Below the pieces are notes generated by a model, which saw nothing but the letters and a program-made list of their open reading frames with translations, was not told where the DNA came from and did not search any database. A program made the position numbers and the translations under genes. Below are positions 1 through 11,089 of a stretch of DNA of 64,000 nt, piece by piece. The stretch is from Diphasiastrum complanatum (taxonomy: Eukaryota; Streptophyta; Lycopodiopsida; Lycopodiales; Lycopodiaceae): NCBI GenBank assembly GCA_029204225.1, contig CM055096.1, positions 62,474,957-62,538,956 on the forward strand, in the 5' to 3' direction. Position 1 is the stretch's first letter; each line of letters opens with the position of its first letter.

Positions 1-92
1 TAGACATTGCAAAAGTAAGGTACGCTAGATTTATTCAGTTTGACTTATTGTAGTTTGAAGCATTTACGTATTTTAGCTTTCAACAGTGGCCA

Positions 93-540
93 ATGTTTCG
101 TTTGCATGTTGCACTTCCTATGGAATGCACTCCATTTATTAAGAAAAATTGGAAAGTTGTAGAGAATGTTGCTGCAATAGTTAGAGAATTGAGAATGAAT
201 TATCATAAGAATATAGATTTGTGGGTGGATGGATCAATTCATCCTAGAGATCCAACTACCAATTTGTGTCCAGATTTCAAGTCCGTATCTCATCTTCTCA
301 TATTTGTATGCAAAGGAAATAGCGGATTACTTGGATATGGTCAAAGGTTGTGTGATATTGGAATGCATATTGTATCTTGTCTTAATCAGAAATTCCAGTT
401 TGCTCATCAACAATTGCAACGTGCTAATCAACATTTGCTTATTATATGCAACACACTAGTGCTGAAAACATTGCACTCAAGCATGTTATATCAGAGTTGA
501 ATGCTACATTCATTAGTCTTCCGGGCTCAAACCAAGACAT
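93..540 (+). pseudogene. Hypothetical coding fragment next to the inverted repeat
   Basis: An ORF of 135 codons (93-500) starts with MFRLHVALPMECTPF. A second frame inside it stays open for 76 codons, so the coding frame probably shifts near 290. Sequence around 482-560 continues in gene-like style (SELNATFISLPGSNQDM). I recognise no domain, signal peptide or membrane segment. The right half overlaps the left arm of a large inverted repeat, so part of it also exists as an inverted copy near 2900. It may be an exon of an unknown host gene or of an unrecognised transposon. Confidence that it is functional is low. Confidence 0.25.
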
Positions 541-1146
541 GTTAGAATCCTTGGAAATGTTGTAATCCGACAGTTTAAAATATGTTGTTGATATACAAGT
601 TATCAAAAGACAAAGATGAAAAAGAAAAGAAAGAGATTATTGACAAAAAATATTGATGACTTACCTACAAATAGCCGCAATTAGAAGAAAAGGATTCAAA
701 CATTCAAGTATGTTTTCTTATAAACTGTCTATTTGATTTGTATTTGTCATTTAAGTTTGATTTGCATTTGATAATATGAATTAGAAATTTACTAAACATA
801 ATTTGAGTTTTATATGGTTTTTGCAAATCATGTTTGGTGGCAAAGAACTACTTAACAAATCGTTCATGCATTGGAGAATCTTGAAGTCATGCTCTACAAA
901 GAAACTTAGCAAAGGCAATGATAAAAAATATCCTCGGTTTGAAAAAATGAAAAAAGAAATTGCAGAGACTGTTTTGAATAACGTTCAAACTTACTTGAAT
1001 GCAAATGTGAGACAAGATGCATGTGATGATTCTAGAATTAGCAGAAATGTGTTTTTTTTAGAATAGTTAAAGAAGCCTTTTCTCAAGTGATGGTTAAAAA
1101 ACTTATCTTCCTCGTCCATATCGGGTAAGATTAGCAAGAAATTATT
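459..1146 (+). repeat. Left arm of ~690 bp inverted repeat
   Basis: Read forward, this arm matches the reverse complement of 2261-2955 almost throughout. Examples are GTGCTGAAAACATTGC (459) against the complement of 2940-2955, and GGGTAAGATTAGCA (near 1123) against the complement of 2277-2290. Mismatches and small indels are scattered, so the duplication is not recent. The arm contains the peptide-coding stretch at 830-1066. Confidence 0.85.
830..1066 (+). pseudogene. Unknown lysine-rich coding exon inside left repeat arm
   Basis: The frame is open from ATG 830 (MFGGKELLNKSFMHW) to a stop at 1064-1066, rich in Lys (KKYPRFEKMKKEIAE). The same peptide, with substitutions and stops, is encoded on the minus strand of the right arm (2583 down to about 2350), so the inverted repeat duplicated coding material. 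Upstream, 640-715 reads as a separate Lys-rich exon-like piece (EEKDSNIQ), and the AT-rich gap between them could be an intron. No known family recognised. Confidence 0.35.
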
Positions 1147-1367
1147 CTACCCATAAAAGGTAGCGTCCTGGACAGTCCATGTTGTACCACCAAACCATGC
1201 TTTTGGCCCACAAAAAGATCATCTTCAATGGCCCTTTATTTAGGATATATAGACATGAGCAAAAAGAAAAATCTATAGTTTTTAGATCCATATGAAAGGA
1301 GATTGTTCCTTCATGACAATACCACGCATCTCAAACTTGGAGATGATGAAAATTGAAATTAAAATAG

Positions 1368-1419
<52 letters not shown>

Positions 1420-2260
1420 TTCCATTGTATCATGAGGATCTCTCTTTTCTTATGAATTTGAATGCTTTATGAGAGATCATAATGTTTGTCGAGTTCTCAG
1501 CTTGATATCTAACTCCTATGTAGAACTACTAGAATAGTTGTACTAAATATTCATTTTTTGAATTATGAAATGCTCCTTGGTCGTCCCAAATTCATATTGT
1601 AGCAATCCTTCATGCAATAAAGACATGGATGCTTTGATGTTACCCCATGAGAGACATTATACATACATTTCAATGTTTTCAAATCGCCTGCAAGGTGCCA
1701 TTAAATTTGAGGACTTCCATGTTTTTCGACTGTAAGTTTTTCACCCTTCAAATGTCTCTTTATATTCTCGCCATATTCAGTATGTGAAAATATCCATGAA
1801 AGTATTTTATGGTCCTCTTTCAAGACCTATAGAGAAGCAAGTAATGCATGACATGTTAATAAAAAAAAGACAATGTGTTCAATGTTAATAATGACACTTA
1901 AAAAGAAAATTAAAAATTGAAAAGTATACTTGGAATGTAGCCAACCACCATATGTGATTTTTTAATTGAACACTAAACGTTTGATCATCGGTATTTGATA
2001 TTTTGTTCATCAAAGTGACACTCACTCATTCCAACTTTTGACCTTTGATGATTTTGGATTCATCTAATTTCATTACAATAATAATCTTTTTATTTACGTG
2101 ATGTTCGTCTAGTTTATAAAATCGAATAATGCAGTTTAGAACATTTTCAATATCAAGAAAAATACTATTGCAATCGTTGTAATTATGCACACCACTTTTT
2201 GATTTGTATAAATCAACTATATGGTGTGGTTGGCCAACTACTTTGAACATTCCGTCATTA
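1147..2260. other. Spacer between inverted-repeat arms
   Basis: About 1.1 kb of AT-rich DNA separates the arms. It holds a TA dinucleotide tract (1370-1416) and a 74-codon minus-strand ORF (2026-2250; MFKVVGQPHHIVDLYK, ending ESKIIKGQKLE) with no family I recognise. The ORF is hydrophilic and could be an exon of the same unknown gene as the arms. Otherwise I see nothing. Confidence 0.4.
1370..1416. repeat. (TA)n microsatellite
   Basis: A pure alternating T/A run of 47 bases. It is a likely replication-slippage and cruciform-prone site, and it sits in the loop of the large inverted repeat. Confidence 0.97.
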
Positions 2261-2955
2261 TAATAATTTCATGCTAATCTTACCCAATATGGATGAGGAA
2301 GATAAGTTTTTAACCATCACTTGAGAAAAGGCTTCTTTAACTATTCTAAAAAAAAGTAGAATAAGCATTTATGCTAATTCTAGAATCATCACATGCACCT
2401 TGTATCACATTTGCATCTATGTAAGTTTGAACCTTATTCAAAACAGTCTATGCAATTTCTTTTTTCATTTTTTCAAACCAAGGATTTTTCATCATTGCCT
2501 TTGCTAAGTTTCTTGGTAAAACATGACTTAAAGATTCTCCCATGCATGAACGATTTGTTAAATAGTTCTTTGCCACCAAACATGATCTGTAAAAAACATA
2601 TAAAACTCAAACTATGTTTAATAAATTTCTAATTTGTATTATCAAATGCAAATCAAACTTAAATGACAAATACAAATCAAATAGATGGTTTATAAGAAAA
2701 CATACTTGAATGTTCGAATCCTTTTCTTCTGATTGTTGCTATTTGTAGATAAGTCATCAATATTCTTCGTCAATAATCTCTTTCTTTTACTTTTCATCAT
2801 TGTCTTTTTGATAACTTGTATATCAACAACATATTCTAAACTGTCGGATCACAAAATTTCGAAGGATTCTAACATATTTTGGTTTGAGCCCTGAAGACTA
2901 GTGACTGTAGCATTTTACTCTGATATAACATGCTTGAGTGCAATGTTGTCAGCAC
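2261..2955 (-). repeat. Right arm of ~690 bp inverted repeat
   Basis: Reverse-complement partner of 459-1146. Outer end GTGCAATGTTGTCAGCAC (2938-2955); inner end AATAATTTCATGCTAATC (2262-2279). It encodes on the minus strand a damaged copy of the MFGGKEL peptide (ATG at 2583). No short target-site duplication is obvious outside the arms. Confidence 0.85.
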
Positions 2956-3329
2956 ATACATTGCATTCTCCCTCACTGCCCACTACTTCTCTGCATGCTC
3001 AATCGATACGTCCACACCCAATATCAATTCAATGCACATAAAAGCTTTCTCCTTCATAGGAAAGCCCTTTAGCGCATTCAATTGATATTGGATTTCACAT
3101 ATCATTTCAACGTGAAGAAGGCAGTTCACCTGTGAGGGACCACACTCTTGTGTGTTCAATCAATACATGGCATGAACTAAGCAAACAGCAAGGCTCAACT
3201 CAAGCGAAGTTCCTGTGCATGCTGTTGTCGTGGACAAAGAGCACCACCTCCTCCTCCTAAGTCCTCCACCACCACCACCACCTCCCCCTCCACCTCCCCC
3301 TCCACCTTCATCTCAAAGATAGCAATGAC
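2956..3329. other. Intergenic stretch with CCN-rich low complexity
   Basis: No ORF or transposon domain supported. The stretch 3245-3312 is a run of CCT/CCA triplets (cctcctcctcc, ccaccaccacc, cctccccctcc), imperfect and therefore old. Nothing else recognised. Confidence 0.5.
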
Positions 3330-3991
3330 AAAATTTTACAGCAAAATGAATCTCAATCAATCCTAAAAGTGATGGAGGATGCACAAATAAAAGATCTAGA
3401 TCCAAACTATAAGCTAGAATCAAGACTAGTTACCAAAACTAGCAAATTTGGCATTTAACTCCACATTAGGCACATAGATTTGATCAAATGAACCAAAGTA
3501 AAGTACAGCAAGCTTCTCAGACCTGTAAATAGGTACCTTCCAAACCAAGCAATTAATGCATAAGAACACTCACATCCAATAGCTAGAACTCGCCACCAAA
3601 AGACAATGATGATAGAAGTGGAAAACCTTGACTTTTTTTGATAATTTGATGGAGATCCCATCATGTATTTATATATTTCAAGTTCGGATCTGAGCATATT
3701 AGGGTACCTCTGAACTTATCATACCCTAACCCTAACATCTACCCTAATAGGTCATTGTATCCACCCTAGCTTGGGGTCAAGATCTTGAGATCCAAAAATA
3801 ATGAAAAACATGCTATTTTTAGATCCTAGAATTTCTCTAGCCTATCCAAACACATTTTTGTCTCATTTCAAAGATGCTATCACAATGTAATATGAGGAAT
3901 GAACTTATTGGAAATCATCCTATGTGATTTGGCACATGTGACATCTATATACATGGCCATCTTGCCAAGTACAATGCATTGTGAAATTTCA
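3330..3991 (-). repeat. Copia A 3' LTR (minus)
   Basis: Follows RNase H on the minus strand. A purine tract (GAGGAGGAG, complement of about 3996-4004) is followed by TGAAATTTCACAATG, the expected TG start, at 3991. A TATA-like TATATAAATACA lies at the complement of 3665-3680, suiting a U3/R promoter. The far end was not resolved because the 5' LTR is missing for comparison, so the lower coordinate is approximate. Confidence 0.45.
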
Positions 3992-4008
3992 ATACTCCTC
4001 CTCACAAT

Positions 4009-4690
4009 CTAGCTAGATGATAACATAGCTTTACTAATTAAGCCAAGGGCTGATCTAAGCTTCAAAAAAGCATTCTTTTGAAGAGTCTCTATCAATATAT
4101 CACCTATGCATTCTTCACTTGAACCATGCTCCAATGAGACCTCCTTAGCTTGGACCTTTTCTCTTACAAAGTGGTGAGCAATCTCTATGTGTTTGCTCCT
4201 TGCATGGTAGGTTGGATTGGATGCTAGGTGTTGGGCTGAGAAGTTGTCATTGTAGATGAGTGGAATGAAACCTGATCTGATCACTTTGAGATTCTCAAGC
4301 AACCTCTTGATCCATAGTACTTCCTTGGTTGTCGTTGTTAGAGCCTTGTACTCAGCCTCGGTTGATGAAAGAGATATTGTTTCTTGCTTCTTTGATAGCC
4401 AAGAAACCACACCTTCTCCAATGTAAGTTGCAAAGGCACTTGTTGACTTTCTATCCTTCTTGTCCCCTGCAAAATCTGAATCACTAAAAGCATGCAAGTT
4501 AATGGATTCACCTCTATAAAGGATTCCAAAATCTAGTGTGCTCGAGATGTATCTCAATATTCTTTTGGCACATTTCCAATAGATAAGTAATGGATCTTGC
4601 ATTTTTGACTAAGCTTACAAACACTATAGCAAAGATTAGGTCTTGTTATGGTTATCCACATTAAGGAGCCAATAAGTTGCCTATAAAGAG
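4009..4690 (-). pseudogene. Copia A: RT tail and RNase H
   Basis: Minus-strand frame from 4602 starts MQDPLLIYWKCAKRILRYI and carries the copia RNase H signature: SDSDFAGD, then SLSSTEAEYKAL, then RSKHIEIAHHFVREK near the end. Upstream, 4603-4690 reads LIGSLMWITITRP in a shifted frame, so one frameshift separates the last RT segment from RNase H. RNase H residues D, E and D appear present. The YVDD catalytic part of RT is absent. Confidence 0.9.
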
Positions 4691-5686
4691 TGATGTCCTT
4701 GAGTGATGAAGGAATAAGAAGAAGTACTCCCCTCGGCTTGCTTACCCTTGTCCTTGTATGTGAGCCTTAATGGCTCCATCCTTGACCTTGTGGATCTTCT
4801 TGGTGTGCTTGGTGTTCTTGGTTCTAGCTCCTCCTCATGATCAAGCTCCTCCTTGATCTCGGGTACCTCTCTACCAATAGAGTGGTTAGATGAATCATCT
4901 TCAAGCTTATGCATTCTAGTCTCATCAATGATATCTCTAGAAATGACAACCTTTTCAGAAGAGGGAATGTAGATTTTGTAACCTTTGCTTGCATTGCCAT
5001 AACCTACCATGATCCCCTTCATGGATGATTGATCCTCCTTGGTTCTTTTGTCCAAAAGGACATGTACATAGCAAATACATCCAAACACCTTCAAGATTTT
5101 GAGATTAGGCTTTTCTCCATACAATAACTCATAAGATGTTTTACCATTTATAGAGCTACATGGAACTCTATTACATAAGAAGTTAGCAAATGTGAGAGCT
5201 TCTCCCCAAAAAGACTTAAGTAGGCATGCATCTAATCTTAGAGCTTTAGAACACTCACATCGAAAGTCTTTGAACTCATTGGACATATATTCTCCTCCAT
5301 TATCACTTCTAAAGAACTTGATCTTGTGATTATGATGCTTTTCAACAAAAGTCTTGAACTTTACAAAACTCTCAAAAACATGTGCTTTAGAGGAAAGTAG
5401 ATATACCCATCCATATCTTGAGTAGTCATCTATAAAGGTGACAAAGGTTGTAGCTCCACCATTGCTCTTTGTGCTAGCAAAATGCACATCCGAGTGGATC
5501 AACTCGAGAGGATGACTTGTCTTTGTGTGAAAAAGGTAACGTGTGTGCCTTAGCCAAGGCACAAGCTTCACATACCCTTTCCTCCTTTGCCAAAGATCTT
5601 GGAAGGCCGAGAGCAAGCCCCTCCTTGCACATAGCTTCCATAGACTTGGTGTTGATGTGACCAAGCCTCTTGTACCCACAAGTCAA
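4681..5686 (-). pseudogene. Copia A: GAG-pre-integrase and integrase
   Basis: The frame beginning near 5679 overlaps a second frame that reads RLGHINTKSMEAM and CEACALAKAHTLPF, the zinc-binding GAG-pre-integrase motif. The catalytic core follows: HSDVHFAS, VTFIDDYSRYGWVY, then FFRSDNGGEYMSNEF. The segment with the glutamate (usually NGVAERKNR) is lost: DFRCECSKALRLDA joins the second Asp block directly to the later ECAKSLRLDA block. The C-terminal RRSTRSRMEPLRLTYKDKG linker is intact. This copy therefore lacks the third catalytic residue. Confidence 0.88.
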
Positions 5687-6005
5687 ATGTGGTCATCTTG
5701 GTCTCCTCGGCTACCATCACAACTTGGTTAGGATTTACAAAAGCATCAAGCTTAAATAATCTCCCAAACCTTGTTCCCCTTGCTATGATCATCCCACTCT
5801 TCTTGATGTTGCATACATTAATAGAGAACTCCACAATGAAACCATGATCTAAAAGTTGGCCAACACTAAGCAAATTCTTAGTAATGCTAGAAATGAAGAG
5901 AACACCATCTATCTTAGTCTTCTTGGAGGACCCTAAGCATAAGGGAATGGATCCCACACCTTCAACTTTACATTCATGATCATTTGCTGTAAAAATGGAC
6001 TTTAT
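5568..6005 (-). pseudogene. Copia A: C-terminal part of protease domain
   Basis: Reads KSIFTANDHE, then GSIPLCLGSSKKTK, ITKNLLSVGQLLDHG and GTRFGRLFKLDA, the conserved region after the copia protease active site. The preceding WWIDSGASSHM block is absent. Sequence jumps from gag (EESAHDYVL) straight to this point, so the aspartyl protease cannot be catalytic. Confidence 0.85.
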
Positions 6006-6384
6006 AGCACATAATCATGTGCACTCTCCTCACTTCTTCTCATGCTTTGCAAAATCTAATTTCTAAGCCTAAGGACTCTAGAAGTGTTACTAGATTCATA
6101 GATGGATTTTAGAGACTCCCAAGCCTCTTTAGCACCAGTGCATGCTAATACTTCTCTCAACAAATTATTGCTTACATTCATCTTCACACAGTGAAGTGCA
6201 AGCCTAGATCTCTTCTTGTATCTAGCTAACTCCTGTGCACCTAGAGGTTCATCTTCATCTTCAATCAGAAACTCATAAAGCTCTGGCACACCATGAGTGA
6301 CTCCATCCTAACCTTCCTAATAGCATAATTAGTATAATTCAATCTCTCAGTAGCTTCTAGAAGGTATGCACCAATAGATCCCAT
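6006..6384 (-). pseudogene. Copia A: gag (UBN2-type) N-terminal part
   Basis: Likely start ATG at 6384 (MGSIGAYLLEATERL). A frame change near 6290 leads into a frame reading RSRLALHCVKMNVSNNLL and AKEAWESLKSIYESS, typical of copia gag. It ends in SMRRSEESAHDYVL before the deletion into protease. Nucleocapsid zinc knuckle missing. Confidence 0.85.
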
Positions 6385-6516
6385 CTTACTAGTGAATTCT
6401 ACACACAAGAAATGGATTTGATTGACTTTGAAACTCACAAAGGTTTCACACTTTTAGTGTTTCACACAAATTTGATTTCTAGTCCAACAAATGGACATAA
6501 AATCGTAGTTCAATCA
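6385..6516 (-). other. Copia A leader remnant
   Basis: AT-rich untranslated leader upstream of the A gag start, cut at 6516 by the start of element B. No primer-binding site for A survives here. Confidence 0.5.
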
Positions 6517-7247
6517 TGTGAAGATTATTAAAATATTATCTTCCTATCTCGAGTTTGGGGTCATGTCCATGGTGATTTCCACTAAAATTCATGTTGTACA
6601 TAAAAGGAGTGTGAATTGAGCACATATCCTTCTAGTGTAACTCGGATTTGAGTTAGATAGGTTCAATTATGATGACATGCAGATGTTTAGATAGCATGCA
6701 AAGTTTTACTGTATGCATGCAAGCCACATGCAGTCAATGCATGCAACATGCAAAGTAGTTTCTGTGATCTACACATGTCGAGACAGTTTTATGAGTTGAC
6801 ATGCAGTACATGCAACATACATGCATGCAGTTACACATGTGGATCTCTGGTAGGTGAGTAAGTTCAGTTAAGTGGACTTTCCATGCAACTCCACTATAGG
6901 AATTCGAGTCTCTCTCATGTAGGGAAAGCTGGGCATGTTTTGCCATATTTGTGAATATTGAGATTTTGGTGTTTTGGACTCATTCTCTCTCTACCCGAGT
7001 TTTCTATGTATGATGTTCTCTCTCTACTCGAGAGAAGCCTCTTTTTCCCATACTGAACACTTAGAATTATTTCTGACATTCATTTCTCATAGTGAAGAGT
7101 TAGATTTTTTTATCAGATGTATGCCATTGTGCTCTTGCCTTATATTTTTCAAGCATACTGTTCTTTGACCAATCTTGTGCAATCACAACATCTTAGTAAG
7201 ATCCTGTAGGGTGTGTGGTGAAGTTCACACATGCTAAAAACTTCACA
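6517..7247 (+). repeat. Copia B 5' LTR (731 bp)
   Basis: Starts TGTGAAGATTATT and ends ACTTCACA, TG...CA with a short inverted terminal match. By eye it differs from the copy at 11090-11820 at about a dozen positions, so the pair is roughly 98 % identical. The LTR contains several ATGCATGC/ACATGCA runs and a polypyrimidine CTCTCTCTACTCGAG pair. An apparent 70-codon antisense ORF inside it is repeated in the other LTR and is not a gene. Confidence 0.97.
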
Positions 7248-7259
7248 TGGTATCAGATC
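7248..7259 (+). other. Copia B primer-binding site (variant)
   Basis: TGGTATCAGATC follows the LTR end directly. It matches the initiator-Met tRNA 3' end complement except for GATC instead of GAGC. The second copy after the 3' LTR (11821) has the standard TGGTATCAGAGC. Confidence 0.85.
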
Positions 7260-8021
7260 TCCATGCTTTGAAGAGGTGAGGGTGTATACATCAGATCATC
7301 AGTGTTTTTGCTTGCAGGAACTCGGATTTTGGAGAGTGATTCAAACTCACTGAGAAACAAGCAATCTGTGGATCATAAGTGGATCAGATCAAGGCTGATC
7401 TAATCCAGTGGAGCTCTGTACGGATAAAGAGCTCACTTGTGTGAAATCAGCCCTCATTAATGAGTGCTACTTCTCAAGGAATGATCCAAATTTGATGTTC
7501 TATAGCTTGTTGGATAGGTATTGGAGAGTAGAATGTGTTGCTCTTGTTTCTAAATCAATTTGATTTGTTTTTAGAAGATTTTTAGGCAATCAGAGAGTTT
7601 GAGAGGGTACTCAACTCGTGGGATATGCCAAAGTGAGCACGCATCTATCTTTTTCATCATTTTCATCAATTTTCACTGTCAATCAAGTAGAATTGGATAG
7701 AAGTGAGTGTTCTGAGGTCTTAGACTTTTCATTTCACACATATTATTGTGTTTGAGTTGAAAGTAAGTTCCTAGAGAGTTTATCAGTACATTGAAACTCA
7801 TGGGAGAGATAGACTTCTTGCTTGCATGTGCTTTTTCTTTTGTGACTGAAGCAAGATCCAAATTCAAGATAGATTGATTTTCTGTATTGAGAATTTGTTC
7901 TCATATCTGTTGCTAGATTTCATAGGGTGGATCAACATCTGTGTTAGATCCTAGATTGAGATAGCAAGCAACATCCTTTCAACTCCATTTTTTATCATTA
8001 CTAGAATTTCTCACCAAGAAG
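7260..8021 (+). other. Copia B untranslated leader
   Basis: 760 bp between primer-binding site and gag ATG, without a supported ORF. It presumably holds dimerisation and packaging signals. The first ~55 bases recur at 11833-11878. Confidence 0.6.
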
Positions 8022-8930
8022 ATGTCTTCATCTGCTTCACATTTCTTAGAGCACAGTGAGAGATTAACATCTTCCAATTATGCAATGTGGAAGATCATAA
8101 TGGAATTATTGTTGATTCTATAGGATGTAATGGATATTGTGAGTGGAGCTGAAGAAGAACCTGCTACACCTAATGAAGCTGCAGCATTCCACAAAAGAAC
8201 CAGAATTGCCCTTTATAAAAATGAATGTTACCAATGAAGTGTTAAGAGAGATCAGTACATGCACCACTGCCAAGGAAGCTTGGGATACTCTAAATACAAT
8301 CTATGAAATCAAAAATACTTATAAATTGCTTACACTTAGAAACCAAATATTTCTAAGTTATCATAGAGTAGATGAGAGTGCTTCATCATATGTCATGAGA
8401 GTTAAGGATCTTCATCAAGAGTTAGCTGGTATTAGTGATGCTCTTAAGAACACTGAACTTGTTTAAGTAGTCCTAAATGGACTTAGAGATGAGTATGACA
8501 ATATTGTGCAGACTTATGCCGTCAGAGAGGATCTTCCATCCTTGGAGACACTGCAAGGTGTTCTCATTGTTGAAGAAAGCAGGCAAGAGAACAAGATGCT
8601 AAGGATCAACAAACTTTCATTGAAAGATGGTGGAGATGACAAAGCATTCTTCATCAGAGGCAAGTCAAGAGGAAAGGGCAAAGGACAAAAACACTTCAAG
8701 AAGGACAAAGCCAAAGAAGGTGGTGAGGATCAGTCCTCACAAATTGCAACATCCAGTAGCAAGAAGAAGTTGTCAAAGATCAAGTGTTTTTTCTGTGGCA
8801 AGAAAGGACACTATGCATCAAATTATTTCAAGAAGAACAACCAATCAAAGCAATCTAACCTTACTAATGAGGAGGAGTGTGAGGGTGTAGAGAGTGAAAG
8901 AGAGGATTCATTAATGATGTCTACTTTTTC
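8022..8930 (+). pseudogene. Copia B: gag with damaged zinc knuckle
   Basis: ATG 8022 begins MSSSASHFLEHSERLTSSNY, the usual copia gag start. A TAG at about 8121 and a frameshift near 8218 break it. The second frame carries TKTAKEAWDTLN-like text (TTAKEAWDTLNTIYE), and after a stop at 8464 a third open stretch runs on. The nucleocapsid knuckle at 8784-8826 reads CFFCGKKGHYASNY: the last Cys of CCHC is Tyr, so zinc binding is likely lost. Confidence 0.9.
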
Positions 8931-9356
8931 ATCTTTTTCTTTTAAGAATGAAGAAGTCTGGTGGATAGATAGTGTGGCTAGTTCCCATATGTCTAGTTCT
9001 AGGAACTCTTTCACTAATCTCATGCCATATCTAGGTGAAAAAAGGTCAATCTATACTGCTAATGATGTAGAGTGTAGGATTGAAGGAATAGGTAGCATTC
9101 CATTGCATGCATCATCATCAAAATCTTTGTGCTTACGTGACGTACTGTATGTACCTAGATTGACTAAGAATCTCATTAGTGTAGGACAGTTGTTTGACAG
9201 TGGATTGGATGTCAAGTTTCAAGTTGACAAGTGTATAATCTCAAGAGAAAATGAAGTTATTGCTAGAGGATCTAGAGTTGGTAAGTTGTACAAACTATTT
9301 CAGATATTGCTTATGAGACCAAGGGTCTACGAGAGGATCTGTAATCATCAATCTTG
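8931..9356 (+). pseudogene. Copia B: protease with mutated active site
   Basis: WWIDSVASSHMSSS at 8959-9000 replaces the canonical DSGAS by DSVAS, which should abolish the aspartyl-protease loop. Downstream SIPLHASSSKSLCL and TKNLISVGQLFDSGL are typical. The ORF ends at 9355 just past the junction where GAG-pre-integrase and integrase are deleted. Confidence 0.9.
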
Positions 9357-9373
9357 ATGTTGTTCAAGAAGAG

Positions 9374-10620
9374 GTGAGGCCGAGGCTTGAGGAGGAGCAA
9401 ATTCAAGCTACCACACCCAGAAGATCTACCCGAGCAAGATCTGAGCCAAGGAGGCTCACATATGATGAAGAAGGAAGGCAAGTGGAAGGTGAAACTTTCT
9501 ATCATGCACTTTTTATATCAGATGAAGAGCCTAAGGATGTCCAAGAAGCTTTTCAATCCAAGGAGTGGGTTGAAGCAATGACCCAAGAATTTGAAGCCTT
9601 GATGTCAAATAACACATGGGATCTTGTGAAGCCACCAAACAACATGCATGTGATCGGATGTAAGTGGGTATTCAAAATCAAGTATAATCATGATGGATCT
9701 ATCAATAAGTATAAAGCAAGGCTTTGTGCCAAAGGCTACTCACAGATTAAAAGGTCTTGACTATGAAGATACCTTTGCACTAGTTGCAAAGATGGTAACA
9801 ATTCGAATACTGATCTCTCTTGCATGTTTTCACAAATGGAGTATGTTCCAGCTTGATGTTTCTAATGCATTTCTCAATGGTTAGCTTGAGGAGGAGATTT
9901 ATATGGAGCAGCCTCCAGGTTTTGTTAAGGAAGGTGATGAATCAAAAGTTTGTCTTTTGTTCAAAAGTCTATATGGACTGAAATAGGCACCAAGATCTTG
10001 GTATGCAAGGCTCAATTCCTATCTCATATCACATCGGATTTTGTCTAAGTGAATATGACCCCCCTCTGTATTATAAGTTTGTAGATAACTTTGTAATTAT
10101 TCTTCTCATCTATGTAGATGATATCATTCTTTGTGAAAACAATGAGAAGTTAGTTGAAGAAACTAAGCATGCAGTTGGTACTGAGTTTAAGATGCAGGAG
10201 TTAGGAGTTCTTTACTATATTCTAGGCCTTGAAATAGATTTTTGGAAAGGTCATGCATTTAGAAGCCAAAGTAGATATGCACTTTCCATGCTCAGGAAAT
10301 TCCAGATGGAGAACTGTAAAGGCATAGATACACCTATGGAGCACATTGTAAAAGTTCCTATTAAAGATGATGAAAAATCCTTTGAGGACATCACTCTTTA
10401 TAGGAGTCTTATTGGCTCACTTATTTGGTTAACAGTGACTAGGCCTGATCTAAGCTTTTGGGTTCATAAGCTAAGTCAACACATGCAGGATCCAAAGTTA
10501 TATCGTTGGAAGTTGGCTAAAAGAGTCTTGAGGTATATATGTTCTACCTTGGATTATGGACTATTCTATGAAGGAGAAGATCTGACTTTGATTGCTTTTT
10601 CAGATTCAGATTTTGCAGAG
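9374..10620 (+). pseudogene. Copia B: integrase C-terminal linker and RT
   Basis: Begins with the proline/arginine linker (TTPRRSTRARSEPRRLTY). RT follows: EWVEAMTQEFEALM, CKWVFKIKYNHDG, YKARLCAKGYSQ. It then shifts frame (stop at 9758), shows an in-frame TAG within FLNG-LEEE (near 9884) and another before APRSWYARL (about 9984). The catalytic box LLIYVDDIIL is intact at about 10105-10134. It continues through LIGSLIWLTVTRPDL to LDYGLFYEGED. Multiple stops make it a pseudogene. Confidence 0.92.
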
Positions 10621-11075
10621 ACAAGTTGGATAGGAAATCCACAAGTGCTTACACTATATTTCTTGGAGAAAAATTGGTTTCTTGGCTATCAAAGAAGCAG
10701 GCAACTATTTCCTTATCTTCTTGTGAAGCTGAATACAAATCTCTTACAACCACAACAAAGGAGGTTTTATGGATCAAAAGGCTACTTTTGGAGCTAAAGT
10801 GTTATGCAGATGAAGATTTACCAATTATCAAGAATGATAAAATTTTTGCTCAGGCTCTTGCAAATAATCCAGTCTTTCATGCAAGGAGCAAGCATATTGA
10901 AGTGGCTCATCATTTTGTAAGAGAAAAAGTCATTGGGAGAGAGATCTCATTGGAGCATGTTTCATCTTCAGATTGTGTTGCAGATCTTCTCACCAAGCCT
11001 CTACTCAAGAATGTATTTATGAAGATGAGGTCAAACCTTGGCCTAATTTCAAAATCTATGTTGATAGGAACATAA
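10600..11075 (+). pseudogene. Copia B: RNase H
   Basis: SDSDFAE ends one frame; the next frame (from 10626) resumes DRKSTSAYTIFLGEKL, ATISLSSCEAEYKSL, KEVLWIKRLL, ARSKHIEVAHHFV and DLLTKPLLKNVF. A single indel near 10620 separates the two. D, E and D residues of the RNase H site are visible. A final stop at 11073 lies just before the polypurine tract. Confidence 0.92.
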
Positions 11076-11079
11076 TTTT

Positions 11080-11089
11080 TAAGGAGGAG
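11080..11089 (+). other. Copia B polypurine tract
   Basis: AAGGAGGAG directly precedes the 3' LTR TG and is the expected plus-strand primer. A very similar GAGGAGGAG precedes the LTR of element A. Confidence 0.85.

Larger units (their letters stand above)
3330..6516 (-). mobile_element. Ty1/copia element A, internally deleted
   Basis: Minus-strand order is gag, protease remnant, GAG-pre-integrase, integrase, RT tail, RNase H, LTR, which is the copia order. Three deletions are visible: gag is joined directly to the end of protease near 5995-6055 (zinc knuckle and DSG site lost), the RT core is missing near 4681, and the 5' LTR is absent. The leader ends where element B begins at 6517, consistent with B having inserted into A. 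Not autonomous. Confidence 0.85.

Noticed and set aside
3713-3740. Telomere-like CCCTAACCCTAAC
   Set aside because: Only about two units inside an LTR; chance or an isolated interstitial motif rather than a telomere.
6734-6946. 70-codon minus-strand ORF repeated almost identically at 11307-11519
   Set aside because: Both copies lie inside the two LTRs of copia B; repetition is explained by the LTR pair, and no coding signature is present.
6974-7168. 64-codon plus ORF repeated at 11547-11741
   Set aside because: Again LTR sequence of copia B, pyrimidine-rich, not a gene.
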